From contig CAIVEI010000122.1 of the NCBI GenBank assembly GCA_903904835.1, positions 1 to 54,227 of the forward strand: DNA of 54,227 nucleotides, in the 5' to 3' direction. Positions 37,542 through 46,725 of the stretch are shown piece after piece. The position numbers and the translations under genes were made by a program. Numbering within the stretch: the stretch's first letter is position 1; the number at the start of each line of letters is the position of its first letter. The stretch comes from an uncultured Schlesneria sp. (GTDB lineage Bacteria; Planctomycetota; Planctomycetia; Planctomycetales; Planctomycetaceae). The notes below the pieces were generated by a model, which saw nothing but the letters and a program-made list of their open reading frames with translations, was not told the origin of the DNA and did not search any database.

Positions 37542-38285
37542 ATGTCTTCGTACTCCACGCTCGCCGACGATTTTTACGTCAACATGAATCTCAATACAGA
37601 GATGGCATTACCAGCGGGGCGAGATACGACACTCAGCTTTTTCGAGCGTGTCCGGAAACAGTACTCAACGATGCGGAACTTTTACACGCGAGAAAACGGC
37701 GACCATGTTTTGGAAGAAGACAAAGATCAGGGACATCAACGGTGGCTGACGCTTGAACCTCGCCGAATCTGTAGCGGCTACATTAATCCGGACGACGTCG
37801 ATGATGCGTTCGAGCAACACAAGCTCGTACTGGAACTGGTTCCGTACATGCTGTCGGTCAGTTCTCTCGACTGTGAAGCGCTTGATTACATGATGGGTTT
37901 TGATTTCAATTATCGCGGAAATCATGACGAACTTGTGGCGGAAGCGCTTGGCGTCAGCTCAGCATTGGATGGATTGCTCGAGATCCCTGGCCGTCAGGTC
38001 TTGAATTTTGAACCAACCATGACGATTGCCCTGGAAGAGACCTGTCGGCGTCAGGCTCGATTGCTGATCGAAACCAGAACAAACGCCTATCAGGTCAGAC
38101 GGAGCGACTATCCTGAAGAGCACATCAGTGTCTTCTTTACAGTGCGCCAATATGGAAGCCTTGAATCTGATACATCGTACGAAGAGACTCTTGCAGAATT
38201 GAAGACACAGTGTGAATCTTTGCTCGAAAAATATGTGATCGATCAAGTCCTTCGTCCGCTGCAACAGGCCATCTCAACAAAGTAG
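37542..38285 (+). CDS. Conserved protein of unknown function
   Basis: 247 residues from ATG at 37542 (a TTG directly precedes it). No signal peptide or membrane helix. The sequence is polar with several aromatic/acidic stretches: FFERVRKQYSTMRNFYTREN (about 33-52), FDFNYRGNHDELVAEALG (about 122-139) and 'EPTMTIALEETCRRQARLLI' (about 157-176). The last 60 residues look helical. A likely cytosolic protein; a TIGR04255-like impression was considered and not confirmed. It is followed 50 bases later by the aminotransferase gene on the same strand. Confidence 0.75.
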   Translation: MSSYSTLADDFYVNMNLNTEMALPAGRDTTLSFFERVRKQYSTMRNFYTRENGDHVLEEDKDQGHQRWLTLEPRRICSGYINPDDVDDAFEQHKLVLELVPYMLSVSSLDCEALDYMMGFDFNYRGNHDELVAEALGVSSALDGLLEIPGRQVLNFEPTMTIALEETCRRQARLLIETRTNAYQVRRSDYPEEHISVFFTVRQYGSLESDTSYEETLAELKTQCESLLEKYVIDQVLRPLQQAISTK

Positions 38286-38335
38286 TTCATCGCACATCAA
38301 TTGCGACGATTGAGTGTTAACACAGGAATGCCACA

Positions 38336-39601
38336 ATGCCGGTTCAGTTGAGTGAATTTGCCAAGTCTCTTTCGGTCGAAACTGCGTTTAATGTGCTCGC
38401 AGTGGCGAAAGCGTTAAAAGCAACAGGTAAAGATGTTGTCGAACTGGAAATCGGCGACAGCCCGTTCGATAGTACTGCTTCAGCCAAGTCGTCGGGTGTC
38501 GAGGCAATTCAGCAGAACAAGTCGCACTATTGCCCTTCACCAGGTCTGCCCGAGTTTCGTGAGGCGGCGGCACGATTCGTGAAGCATGAGTTTAATATCC
38601 CGGCTGAGGCGGCCAATATCGTCGTTGCACCTGGAGCAAAAGTCTTCGAACAATACTTCTGCGAAGCGTTTCTGAATCCCGGCGACGGTGTTCTGGTCTT
38701 CAGCCCGTACTTCCCGACTTACTTGCCGAATATCCTCAGGCGGAATGCACGACCGGTCCTGTCACCGCTGAAACAGTCTCACGGGTTTCGGCCTGAGCTG
38801 TCGGCCATTGAGAATTTCCTCAAGACAGACCCTTCCCCGAAGGCGATCTTTTTCAATTCGCCCCACAACCCAACGGGTGGAGTCATGACGCGACAGGATC
38901 TGCGCGACGTGGCGGACTTGTTGCGTGGTACCAACATCGCGGTCTTCAGCGACGAACCCTACTGTCACATGGTTTGGAAGGGGACTCACGAATCGTTGCT
39001 GTCAGAGCCGGGCATGCTCGAACGATCGGTGGCGGCGTACACGTTCAGCAAAAGTTATAGCATGAGCGGGTGGCGACTGGGGTTCTCGGTCGCCTCGGCG
39101 GAAGTCTCGGATGCCATCGGCAAGATGATCAATACGACCCTGTCATGCACTCCGCCAATTGTGCAATTGGCAGGCAAAGCAGCCCTGGAACGCGACACGA
39201 CGGAACGCGATGCGGTCATGCAGAAGTTTCGCAAGAAGGTTGAACTGCTGACAAACGGTCTCAATCGGCTGGACGGGTTTCGATCGCTTGACCCTGCCGC
39301 GACGTTCTACGTCTTTCCCAACGTGGCTCCAGTCTGCAACCGCCTGGGGATCACCAGCCACGGTTTGGCTCTTTACCTGCTGGAAGGCGCTGACGATAAA
39401 TTCGGTGTCGCTTGTTTAGGGGGCGAGTGTTTTGGAGAGGCCGGCGGCGGCTTCCTTCGCTTCAGTTGTGCCGAACCTGACGAACGACTTCAGCAGGCAC
39501 TTAATTTCCTGCCTGTCGCGATTTCCCGCACCGATCGAATCGCGGCATACCTTGAAAAACACTCGAAGTATCGGCTGACTCAGCCATACATCTCGGGTTG
39601 A
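38336..39601 (+). CDS. PLP-dependent class I/II aminotransferase
   Basis: 421 residues. PLP-fold markers: HYCPSPGLPEFREAAARF (about 63-80), VAPGAKVFEQYFCEAF, FFNSPHNPTGGVM with the conserved Asn, SDEPYCHMVW, and the PLP-lysine motif YTFSKSYSMSGWRLGF (about 238-253). The C-terminal domain has FRSLDPAATFYVFPN. Closest in style to aspartate/aromatic aminotransferases; substrate not predicted. The last 35 residues go beyond the usual end. Confidence 0.92.
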   Translation: MPVQLSEFAKSLSVETAFNVLAVAKALKATGKDVVELEIGDSPFDSTASAKSSGVEAIQQNKSHYCPSPGLPEFREAAARFVKHEFNIPAEAANIVVAPGAKVFEQYFCEAFLNPGDGVLVFSPYFPTYLPNILRRNARPVLSPLKQSHGFRPELSAIENFLKTDPSPKAIFFNSPHNPTGGVMTRQDLRDVADLLRGTNIAVFSDEPYCHMVWKGTHESLLSEPGMLERSVAAYTFSKSYSMSGWRLGFSVASAEVSDAIGKMINTTLSCTPPIVQLAGKAALERDTTERDAVMQKFRKKVELLTNGLNRLDGFRSLDPAATFYVFPNVAPVCNRLGITSHGLALYLLEGADDKFGVACLGGECFGEAGGGFLRFSCAEPDERLQQALNFLPVAISRTDRIAAYLEKHSKYRLTQPYISG

Positions 39602-39846
39602 AGTTTTCCGGCACCAGTCTAAACAATAATTAACAATTTCATGCGAGACATCCAATCTGCCACTTGATATGGTGGATTGCGCGGGCTTCGCATCCAAATC
39701 TCATTCCGTTGTCGGGTTCTTGACGATTTTGATGATCAGTCGGAGTACGGCGGCTTTTACCCGTACGTCCGGTTTCGCGTTAATTCGGCGATTCTGACAT
39801 CAAAATCTGTCGGTTCCTCGCGACACCATTTGAAGAGGAATTTGAA

Positions 39847-41367
39847 ATGAACAATGTCACAGCCTTCTATCGGCGATTTTTGCGTGGCCTTTTTTCTCAG
39901 CCAAAGTCACGGCGAGTTCGTCGGTTAGCACGCTCGTTCACAGCGTCTGCTCAAGTGGAGATGCTTGAATCTCGACAAATGCTGACTGTGACATTCCATG
40001 GCGGTGCGGTTCTGCAAAGCGTTGAGACACAAGCTGTTTACCTTGGCAGTGATTGGCAAAACACGTCGTCACTGACAACCCAAACCGCACAATTTGATAC
40101 CTACTTGAACACGCTCGTCTCGGGCCAGTATATGGACATGCTGACCAACGCCGGATATGGGGTTGGTCGAGGCACTTCGACGACAGGTTCGATTGACAAT
40201 ATTTCGCTCAGCAAGACAAGTGGAATTACGGACGCTTCGATTCAAAGCGATATCCAGGCGATGATCAGCTCAAATAAGCTGCAAACTCCTGACGCCAATC
40301 GATTGTACGTCGTGTATGTCGAACCTGGAGTTGTTGTTTACGACGGATCAAGCTCGAGCGTTACCACATTTTTGGGATATCACGGAGCCTTTGGTGGCAA
40401 AACCGCAACTGGTGCTGCCGCTGACATCCATTACGCCGTGATGCCTTATCCCGGTGGGGTCAATCCGAGCCCCAGTTCTCAGGGTTTTTCAACGGCCTTC
40501 GATGAATTAACGGTCGTAACATCTCATGAAGTTGCAGAAGCGGTGACCGACCCGAACGTCAATTACAAGACTTTGGGCTGGTACGACGATCAAAAGAATG
40601 GCGAAATCGGCGATTTGACTCGACAAACCGTTGTCTGGAGTGGTTACCTTGTACAGGATGTTGTCAACCAGAACGATCAGGTCATCAGCCCAACTAGCTC
40701 AACTCCGACTCCAACCCCGACCCCGACTCCGACCCCATTGACAGCTCCAACGAACGTCACGGTCTCTGCAGTCTCGTCAACGTCGGCGCTCTTATCGTGG
40801 AGTGCTTCTTCTGGAGCTCAGGGTTACCGTATTTATCAGGTGAACGGAACTCAATCGACGCTGATCGGAACGGTCAGTTCGACCACGACTTCCGTTCAAA
40901 TTACGGGATTGACTGCAGGTTCAACAAACTCGTTCAAAGTCGAAGCTTATAACGCGACAACTGTTGCTGATTCGCAAGTCGTTACCGTGACGCTGCCAGC
41001 AGCTCCGACCAATAGCGGGCCAACTTTAACGGCAAAAGTTCTTTCCGCAACGTCAGTCCAGCTCAATTGGACTGCTGTTTCGGGCGCGAACGCTTACAAC
41101 ATTTACTACTTCGACGGAAGTGGGAATCGAGTACTGCTCGGAACTGTCAACGGACGATCAACCAGCGTTAAGGTTGTTGGTATGACGCCAGGTACAACCT
41201 ATCAGTTCCAAGTCGAGTCAGTCAGTCGGTCAGGCCTTGGAGAGTCCAACGTGATTTCGGTGAACGCAGCTGCTAACGTCGTTCATACCGCTGTGGTACA
41301 ACATTCAACGGAATGGCAAGGAGCGACGGCACAAGCGGGAAGCAATCGAAAGTCAAACCGTGGCTGA
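39847..41367 (+). CDS. Secreted exordium-like protein with two fibronectin type III domains
   Basis: 506 residues. The N-terminal basic stretch followed by VEMLESRQMLTVTFHGG is the planctomycete version of the export motif LE.R.LL/LT. Domain 1 (about 45-280) resembles phosphate-induced/exordium-type proteins (VYLGSDWQ, VYVEPGVVVYDG, GYHGAFGG) and contains HEVAEAVTDP near residues 229-238, an HExxE zincin-like motif. A Thr-Pro linker (PTPTPTPTPTP) leads to two FN3 domains (about 300-385 and 392-480). Likely extracellular; proteolytic activity is only suggested by the motif. Confidence 0.82.
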   Translation: MNNVTAFYRRFLRGLFSQPKSRRVRRLARSFTASAQVEMLESRQMLTVTFHGGAVLQSVETQAVYLGSDWQNTSSLTTQTAQFDTYLNTLVSGQYMDMLTNAGYGVGRGTSTTGSIDNISLSKTSGITDASIQSDIQAMISSNKLQTPDANRLYVVYVEPGVVVYDGSSSSVTTFLGYHGAFGGKTATGAAADIHYAVMPYPGGVNPSPSSQGFSTAFDELTVVTSHEVAEAVTDPNVNYKTLGWYDDQKNGEIGDLTRQTVVWSGYLVQDVVNQNDQVISPTSSTPTPTPTPTPTPLTAPTNVTVSAVSSTSALLSWSASSGAQGYRIYQVNGTQSTLIGTVSSTTTSVQITGLTAGSTNSFKVEAYNATTVADSQVVTVTLPAAPTNSGPTLTAKVLSATSVQLNWTAVSGANAYNIYYFDGSGNRVLLGTVNGRSTSVKVVGMTPGTTYQFQVESVSRSGLGESNVISVNAAANVVHTAVVQHSTEWQGATAQAGSNRKSNRG

Positions 41368-41414
41368 TCCACTTCCTGCATTTGCAATGGCGATATTCAG
41401 GCAGTTGACTTGAT

Positions 41415-42800
41415 ATGACTCGGCCACTTTTGCTTCTCAATGTCGTGGGTTTAACGCACGACATGATCGGGGCCAATACGCCTCATTTAAAGCGTTTAGC
41501 GGACGAGGGCTTTGCCAGGCCGATGGGGACGGTTCTGCCTGCCGTCACCTGTTCGGCTCAATCGACGATACTTACGGGAACCCTTCCACGAGAGCATGGG
41601 ATCGTCGCAAACGGATGGTACTTTCGCGACCTGGCGGAGGTCTGGTTGTGGCGTCAATCCAATCGGCTGGTCAAAGGCGAACGAATCTACGACGAAGGAA
41701 AGAGGCGAGACCCCGCTTATTCCACCGCGAAAATGTTCTGGTGGTACAATATGTACGCCAGCGTCGATTGGTCGATGACCCCTCGACCCAGCTATCCCTC
41801 CGATGGGCGTAAAGTCTTCGATTCGTACAGCCAACCGGCGAATTTGCGGGATGAACTTCAAGGGAAGCTCGGTGTCTTTCCCCTGACCCGGTTTTGGGGG
41901 CCGGGTGCCGACATCACAAGTTCGCGCTGGATTGCCGACGCTTCCATTGAAGTCATGCGGCGACAACGACCGAGCCTGACGCTCGTCTATTTGCCTCATC
42001 TTGATTACGGCTTACAACGGCTCGGCCCTGGCGATCCAAAAATCGCCGAAGATATTCGGCTGGTTGACGTTGAAGCGGGCAAGTGTATTGAGGCCGCTCG
42101 TGAAATCGGGGCCGAGATCATCGTTCTTTCAGAATATGCGATTACGCCAGTTTCTCGTCCCGTCCATATTAACCGCGTGCTGCGGCGACACGGTTATATG
42201 ACCGTCCGACGTGAACCACTCGGCTGGGAGACATTGGATTGCGGAGCCTCTCGCGCGTTCGCTGTCGCCGATCATCAGGTGGCACACGTCTATGTCAAAA
42301 ACAGCGACGACATCAAAGCGATCAAGCTGCTTCTCAAAAAGACCGAGGGAGTCGATTTGATTCTTGACCGCGCCGAACAACGGCAGTTTGGTCTTGACCA
42401 CGAGCGATCGGGCGAACTGGTCGTCGTTTCAGCCAAGGATTCCTGGTTCACATATTACTTCTGGGAAGACGACCGGTTGGCTCCGGACTACGCTCGAACG
42501 ATCGATATCCATCGAAAACCTGGCTACGACCCGGTGGAGCTTTTCATTGACCCAAAACTTTCGCTCCCCAAGTTACATATTGCCCGCAGGTTAGCACAGA
42601 AATTCCTCGGTTTTCGTTATTATATGGACGTGATCGGCCTTGATGCGTCTATCGTGAAGGGAAGCCACGGTCGACTCCCCACTCCTGGCAATGAGTCCCG
42701 TGAATCGCCTGTATTCATCTGTTCACAACGCCACATGGAAGCAGACGAAATTCCCATGACTGTCGTCAAGGATTTTTCGCTGCGATTGCAATTCGACTGA
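41415..42800 (+). CDS. Alkaline phosphatase superfamily (nucleotide pyrophosphatase/phosphodiesterase) enzyme
   Basis: 461 residues. N-terminal LLLLNVVGLTHDMIG, TPHLKRLADEG, then the nucleophile region PAVTCSAQSTILTGTLPREH (Thr/Ser), typical of type I phosphodiesterase/nucleotide pyrophosphatase proteins. Metal-ligand blocks include YLPHLDYGLQRLGPGD and VADHQVAHVY. No signal peptide is present, so it is probably cytosolic. The stop lies 36 bases before a palindromic element. Substrate unknown. Confidence 0.88.
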   Translation: MTRPLLLLNVVGLTHDMIGANTPHLKRLADEGFARPMGTVLPAVTCSAQSTILTGTLPREHGIVANGWYFRDLAEVWLWRQSNRLVKGERIYDEGKRRDPAYSTAKMFWWYNMYASVDWSMTPRPSYPSDGRKVFDSYSQPANLRDELQGKLGVFPLTRFWGPGADITSSRWIADASIEVMRRQRPSLTLVYLPHLDYGLQRLGPGDPKIAEDIRLVDVEAGKCIEAAREIGAEIIVLSEYAITPVSRPVHINRVLRRHGYMTVRREPLGWETLDCGASRAFAVADHQVAHVYVKNSDDIKAIKLLLKKTEGVDLILDRAEQRQFGLDHERSGELVVVSAKDSWFTYYFWEDDRLAPDYARTIDIHRKPGYDPVELFIDPKLSLPKLHIARRLAQKFLGFRYYMDVIGLDASIVKGSHGRLPTPGNESRESPVFICSQRHMEADEIPMTVVKDFSLRLQFD

Positions 42801-42835
42801 TTCGACTGATCCGTTCGCACCCACCAGTCGAATAC

Positions 42836-42938
42836 GAGTGCCACGGCTTTACCGTCTTCGGTTAAGCGGTGCTCTTGGGAGACGTTATCGAACGACGAAG
42901 CCACTTCCTTACCGAAGACGGTAAAACCGTGGCACCCC
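42836..42938. repeat. 103-bp palindromic dispersed element, copy 2
   Basis: Left arm GAGTGCCACGGCTTTACCGT and right arm TTACCGAAGACGGTAAAACC... form a long imperfect stem of about 30 base pairs around a centre with GACGTTATCGAAC. Homologous over its length to 24333-24436 in inverse orientation. It starts 36 bases after the preceding stop codon. Confidence 0.8.
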
Positions 42939-43317
42939 GAGTTTCGAATTTCTTTCTGCCCCCAATCGCCACGTTTTCCCCACTGTATTCCTGGTGTTTC
43001 ATCAGACCCACCGGCAGAAACTGCAGGATTTGGGCGAAAAGAAACCTGAATTCCGCCAGTTTCCTGAAATCTACGCTGGTGTCGGTCAAGCGTCAGAAAG
43101 TCGGTCTCGACAGAACTGCTCTCTGGATTTATACCCTTCCCGATCCTGTCTGAGTCCGTCTCCATAAATTTCCCGTTTCACAATTCCAATCCGAATCTGT
43201 ATGGCGTTTCGCGACGACCTCTCGTTTTGAGGTTTTCATCGTGAATCCGTCAAACTGTTTGGCTTTGCGCACCAGTTTCGCACCGGCGAATGACGCGTGC
43301 GGAAAGGACGTTTCGTG
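42939..43317. other. Intergenic upstream of the beta-barrel/beta-helix gene
   Basis: About 380 bases without a gene. It presumably has the promoter for the large gene at 43318; no convincing consensus pair identified. GGAAAGGA precedes the start codon. Confidence 0.35.
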
Positions 43318-46300
43318 ATGTTACTTCGATCTCGGTCAGCATCTGTTTGGAATGTTTGCCAAACAGGGATTCGCCTGTGGGTGACGTTTATGATCGCCAT
43401 CGGCGGCGTATCGCCGCGTGTGACGCGAGCCGATGACTGGATCAGCGTTGTTCGTGGACAATCTGACGACATCCCACCGGCGCCGGAAGTGATTGGCGAG
43501 GAAGTCGATATTTTTACGCAACGCGCCCGTGAGAAACGCAAAGAAGAACGCCGGCAAGCCAAGGCCCGTCAAAAAGGAAAGGCGCCTCCAACAGTCAAGA
43601 ACTTTTTTTCGATGACAACACCGAATGACCCTCGCGAAATCAGCGATGGTTTCGGTGCCATTGGACGAGCCAGCTTTCTGGCCGGCAAAACCTTTGGCCG
43701 AAGCGATTCAATCGTACCGCTGGAAGTGATGCCCTATGTTCTGTCGGATGAACACTTCGTCTTCGCTGATGTTCGCGGCTTTGAATCCACCCGATCACGA
43801 TTTGGTGGAAACGCCGGCTTGGGATATCGACATCTTCGCGATGACTGGAATGCATGGGGTGGTGCCAGCGTCTGGTATGACGCTGATGATACGACATCGA
43901 AATTATTCCAGCAGATTGGATTGAGCTTTGAAGGCTTGATCGATCGTTATGAACTCCGATCAAACGTCTACTTGCCGTTTACGAATTCACAAACATACTC
44001 GAATTCGATCAGTGGTGAGAAACTTGTCGGCAATCAGCTTCTTTACGGAACCGCTGTCAATCAGGGGACCGCGCTGCGAGGCGTCGATTTTGAAGTTGGG
44101 TACAGCTTGCCGATCCGCGATCGACATTGGCTTCGCGGATTTGTCGGCGGCTATCACTTTGAAGGTGGATCCAAAGGAAATGTTGACGGCTTCAAGATGC
44201 GAGTCGAAGGGGTTTACAACAACGGTGTAACGGCTCAGTTGCTTTATACGAACGATCAACTGTACGGCAGCAACCTCATGGCGGGAATCTCGCTTCAGCT
44301 TCCCTACGGAAACAACAATCCAACAAGTGGCTGGAAGCAACCGACCCCTTCGCCATTCCGCTTTGTCGAGCGTATTTACAACGTGATTGTCAGCCGACAA
44401 ACAACTGACACGAACGACCAAGTCGCCATTAATCCGGCGACAGGGAAGCCATACCAGGTCGAACAGGTCTATGAGGTCGGACAAGCGTATAATCCATTGA
44501 ATCCGCTGATACCGCTTCCCGGAGCGTCAGTCGCGACTGGCAACAACCAGACTGTTCAATCAACGGGCGACGGCACCACTGCCAATCCATTTAATACTGT
44601 AAGCGCGGCGATTGCGTCAGGCGGCGACGTGATTTACGTTCGCAGTGGCTCGATCATCAATGAGGCGATCACCTTGCAACCAGGTCAACACCTGATTGGT
44701 GAAAGCAACACCGCATCAGGAGCACTGACCGTGGCGGGCGGTGGCACAGCATTCCTGCCTCACCTGTCTCAGTCATCACAACAGGGGAACGCGACGCTGA
44801 CCCCTCGGTTTGAATCGATCAACGGTAATCTGGCCACCAGCGCCGCGGTCACGTTAGCATCAAATACCGAAGTTGCGGGATTCTTATTCAATCATGACAT
44901 CAGTGGCATTTTTGGTAGCAATGTTTCCGGAGTTAATCTCCATGACCTGACATTCAATCAGGTAAGTGGCAATGCAATTTATCTGAGCGGTTCATCGGGC
45001 AACGTCAACATGTCGAATATCCAAGTCAATTCAGCAGGAGGCGACGGGATCGTTGTCGATGGCGGAAGCCCAAATCTCCTCTTCAACGGCCTGGGAACCA
45101 CGATTACATCACAGGGTGACGGCTTTGTGCTGTCGAACACACAGGGTGGATCGATTGAACTCGCCAACTTGACGGTGAAAGCAACCGGTGGCGCGGGACT
45201 GAATATGACGAACGTGGGAACCGATGTGACTATTGCGTCCTTGAATACCACTCAGACGTTTGGCCCAGCCGTGGCGATTTCGGGAACCACCGGAGTGGCC
45301 TCAACAACAAATGGAACAACCACAACCACCTACAACAGTTACAACTTCACAGGTTACACAACGATCAATTCGCCAAACGGAAAAGGATTTACTGTTAATG
45401 CTTCCGACGCTTTGATCAGTATCAACAACCTCAATGTGACTTCGACGTCTACCTTTCCTGCGATTTCACTCGTCAATGGGACCAGCGAGATCTTTGTCAA
45501 TAACATGACACTGAACACGACCAACGCCACGGGACTTTACGCACGTGGTGACTCGCTCTTGCAGATCGACAAGGGAACGATCAACACCGTAAACGCTCCG
45601 GCGATCGATATTCAAGGAACGACTATTAATGCCGCGTTCCAAAACGTCTCGGTAAATGGCGGCCCCTTCGGAATCAGTCTCGTCCAGAGTCAGGGTGACC
45701 TGACAATTCAAGGAAGTGGTGGACTGGCCAGTGGCGGGACAATTCAGAATACAGGGACTGGTTTAGTGATCAATTCGTTCGGACAAACAAACATCTCGTC
45801 GGTTGACTTCACGAACAATGCCGTTGGCGTTCAGTCGACGAAATCCGGTCAACTCGTCTTAAATGAAGTACGAATCACGGGTTCGACCGGATACGCGGTT
45901 GACTCGATGGATGATGCTACATTAATCGTCACGAGTTCCCAGCTAACCGGCAACGGAACAATCGGTGGCGGTACAATTCGGGTCCAGGCGGACAATCTCG
46001 GTACGTTTAACTCACAAATCTCGAACAATACGATCTCGGATTCAAATGGAACGGCGATCCTGTTCCAAACACTTTCCACCGGGGCAGGATCTTCATTGGC
46101 CACGACAATCAGCTCAAATACGATTACTGGCTATCAGGGAGGAACTGCGGTTGTGAACGTCAATTGGAATGGATCAGAAAGCATTACGATCTCGAACAAT
46201 AATCTCTCTGCCCAAGGGGCTGGGATGACAGGATTCCTGATCCAGGATACCTCAACAACCGGTTCGATGGCCGCGCAGGTCAGTGGAAACACAGCAACCT

Positions 46301-46725
46301 TTGCAAACAGTCAAGGGACGGGCGCATCTTTCATCGCGGCAGGAACGTCGATTTTGAACGTGACAACGAATACGTTTACATTCGATGGCGCCAGCGGCAT
46401 CGGCGAACGCTTTGCCCTCACGGGGACGAGCACCGATTACATTGCTTCGAACATCATCACGGACGGTGCGGGCGGGCTGACAGGGTTGTTGTTTGATAAT
46501 GTGGCTGCAAATTCCCGATTGCAAATTGACGGAAACACGATCAATCTGTTATCGAACGACCTGACAACGCACCAGGGAATCATCTTTACCACAGTCTCCC
46601 CGACGATCCAGTTCACAGGGACTGTGAACAATTTGATTTACAATGCGGCAACATCACAGTCACTGTTTTCTGCTCCCGTCAATTCGTTTACGGGTGGCTT
46701 CTACATCAACGGTAACCTCGAATGA
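43318..46725 (+). CDS. Large exported protein: inverse-autotransporter-like beta-barrel plus right-handed beta-helix
   Basis: 1135 residues from ATG at 43318 (GGAAAGGA upstream; an adjacent GTG at 43315 is possible). Signal peptide about 1-39 (ending VTRADD). A basic, charged linker (REKRKEERRQAKARQKGKA) precedes a beta-barrel domain at about 105-350 resembling the inverse autotransporter (intimin/invasin-type) barrel: DSIVPLEVMPYVLSDEHFVF, GGNAGLGYRHLRDDWNAWGG and SVWYDADDTTSKLF. Residues from about 400 on are a long Asn/Ser/Thr/Gly-rich right-handed beta-helix with repeated 'I.NNTIS' type rungs (DUF1565-like start 'GDGTTANPFNTVSAAIA'). Surface exposure is likely. The stop overlaps gpsA. Confidence 0.87.
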   Translation: MLLRSRSASVWNVCQTGIRLWVTFMIAIGGVSPRVTRADDWISVVRGQSDDIPPAPEVIGEEVDIFTQRAREKRKEERRQAKARQKGKAPPTVKNFFSMTTPNDPREISDGFGAIGRASFLAGKTFGRSDSIVPLEVMPYVLSDEHFVFADVRGFESTRSRFGGNAGLGYRHLRDDWNAWGGASVWYDADDTTSKLFQQIGLSFEGLIDRYELRSNVYLPFTNSQTYSNSISGEKLVGNQLLYGTAVNQGTALRGVDFEVGYSLPIRDRHWLRGFVGGYHFEGGSKGNVDGFKMRVEGVYNNGVTAQLLYTNDQLYGSNLMAGISLQLPYGNNNPTSGWKQPTPSPFRFVERIYNVIVSRQTTDTNDQVAINPATGKPYQVEQVYEVGQAYNPLNPLIPLPGASVATGNNQTVQSTGDGTTANPFNTVSAAIASGGDVIYVRSGSIINEAITLQPGQHLIGESNTASGALTVAGGGTAFLPHLSQSSQQGNATLTPRFESINGNLATSAAVTLASNTEVAGFLFNHDISGIFGSNVSGVNLHDLTFNQVSGNAIYLSGSSGNVNMSNIQVNSAGGDGIVVDGGSPNLLFNGLGTTITSQGDGFVLSNTQGGSIELANLTVKATGGAGLNMTNVGTDVTIASLNTTQTFGPAVAISGTTGVASTTNGTTTTTYNSYNFTGYTTINSPNGKGFTVNASDALISINNLNVTSTSTFPAISLVNGTSEIFVNNMTLNTTNATGLYARGDSLLQIDKGTINTVNAPAIDIQGTTINAAFQNVSVNGGPFGISLVQSQGDLTIQGSGGLASGGTIQNTGTGLVINSFGQTNISSVDFTNNAVGVQSTKSGQLVLNEVRITGSTGYAVDSMDDATLIVTSSQLTGNGTIGGGTIRVQADNLGTFNSQISNNTISDSNGTAILFQTLSTGAGSSLATTISSNTITGYQGGTAVVNVNWNGSESITISNNNLSAQGAGMTGFLIQDTSTTGSMAAQVSGNTATFANSQGTGASFIAAGTSILNVTTNTFTFDGASGIGERFALTGTSTDYIASNIITDGAGGLTGLLFDNVAANSRLQIDGNTINLLSNDLTTHQGIIFTTVSPTIQFTGTVNNLIYNAATSQSLFSAPVNSFTGGFYINGNLE

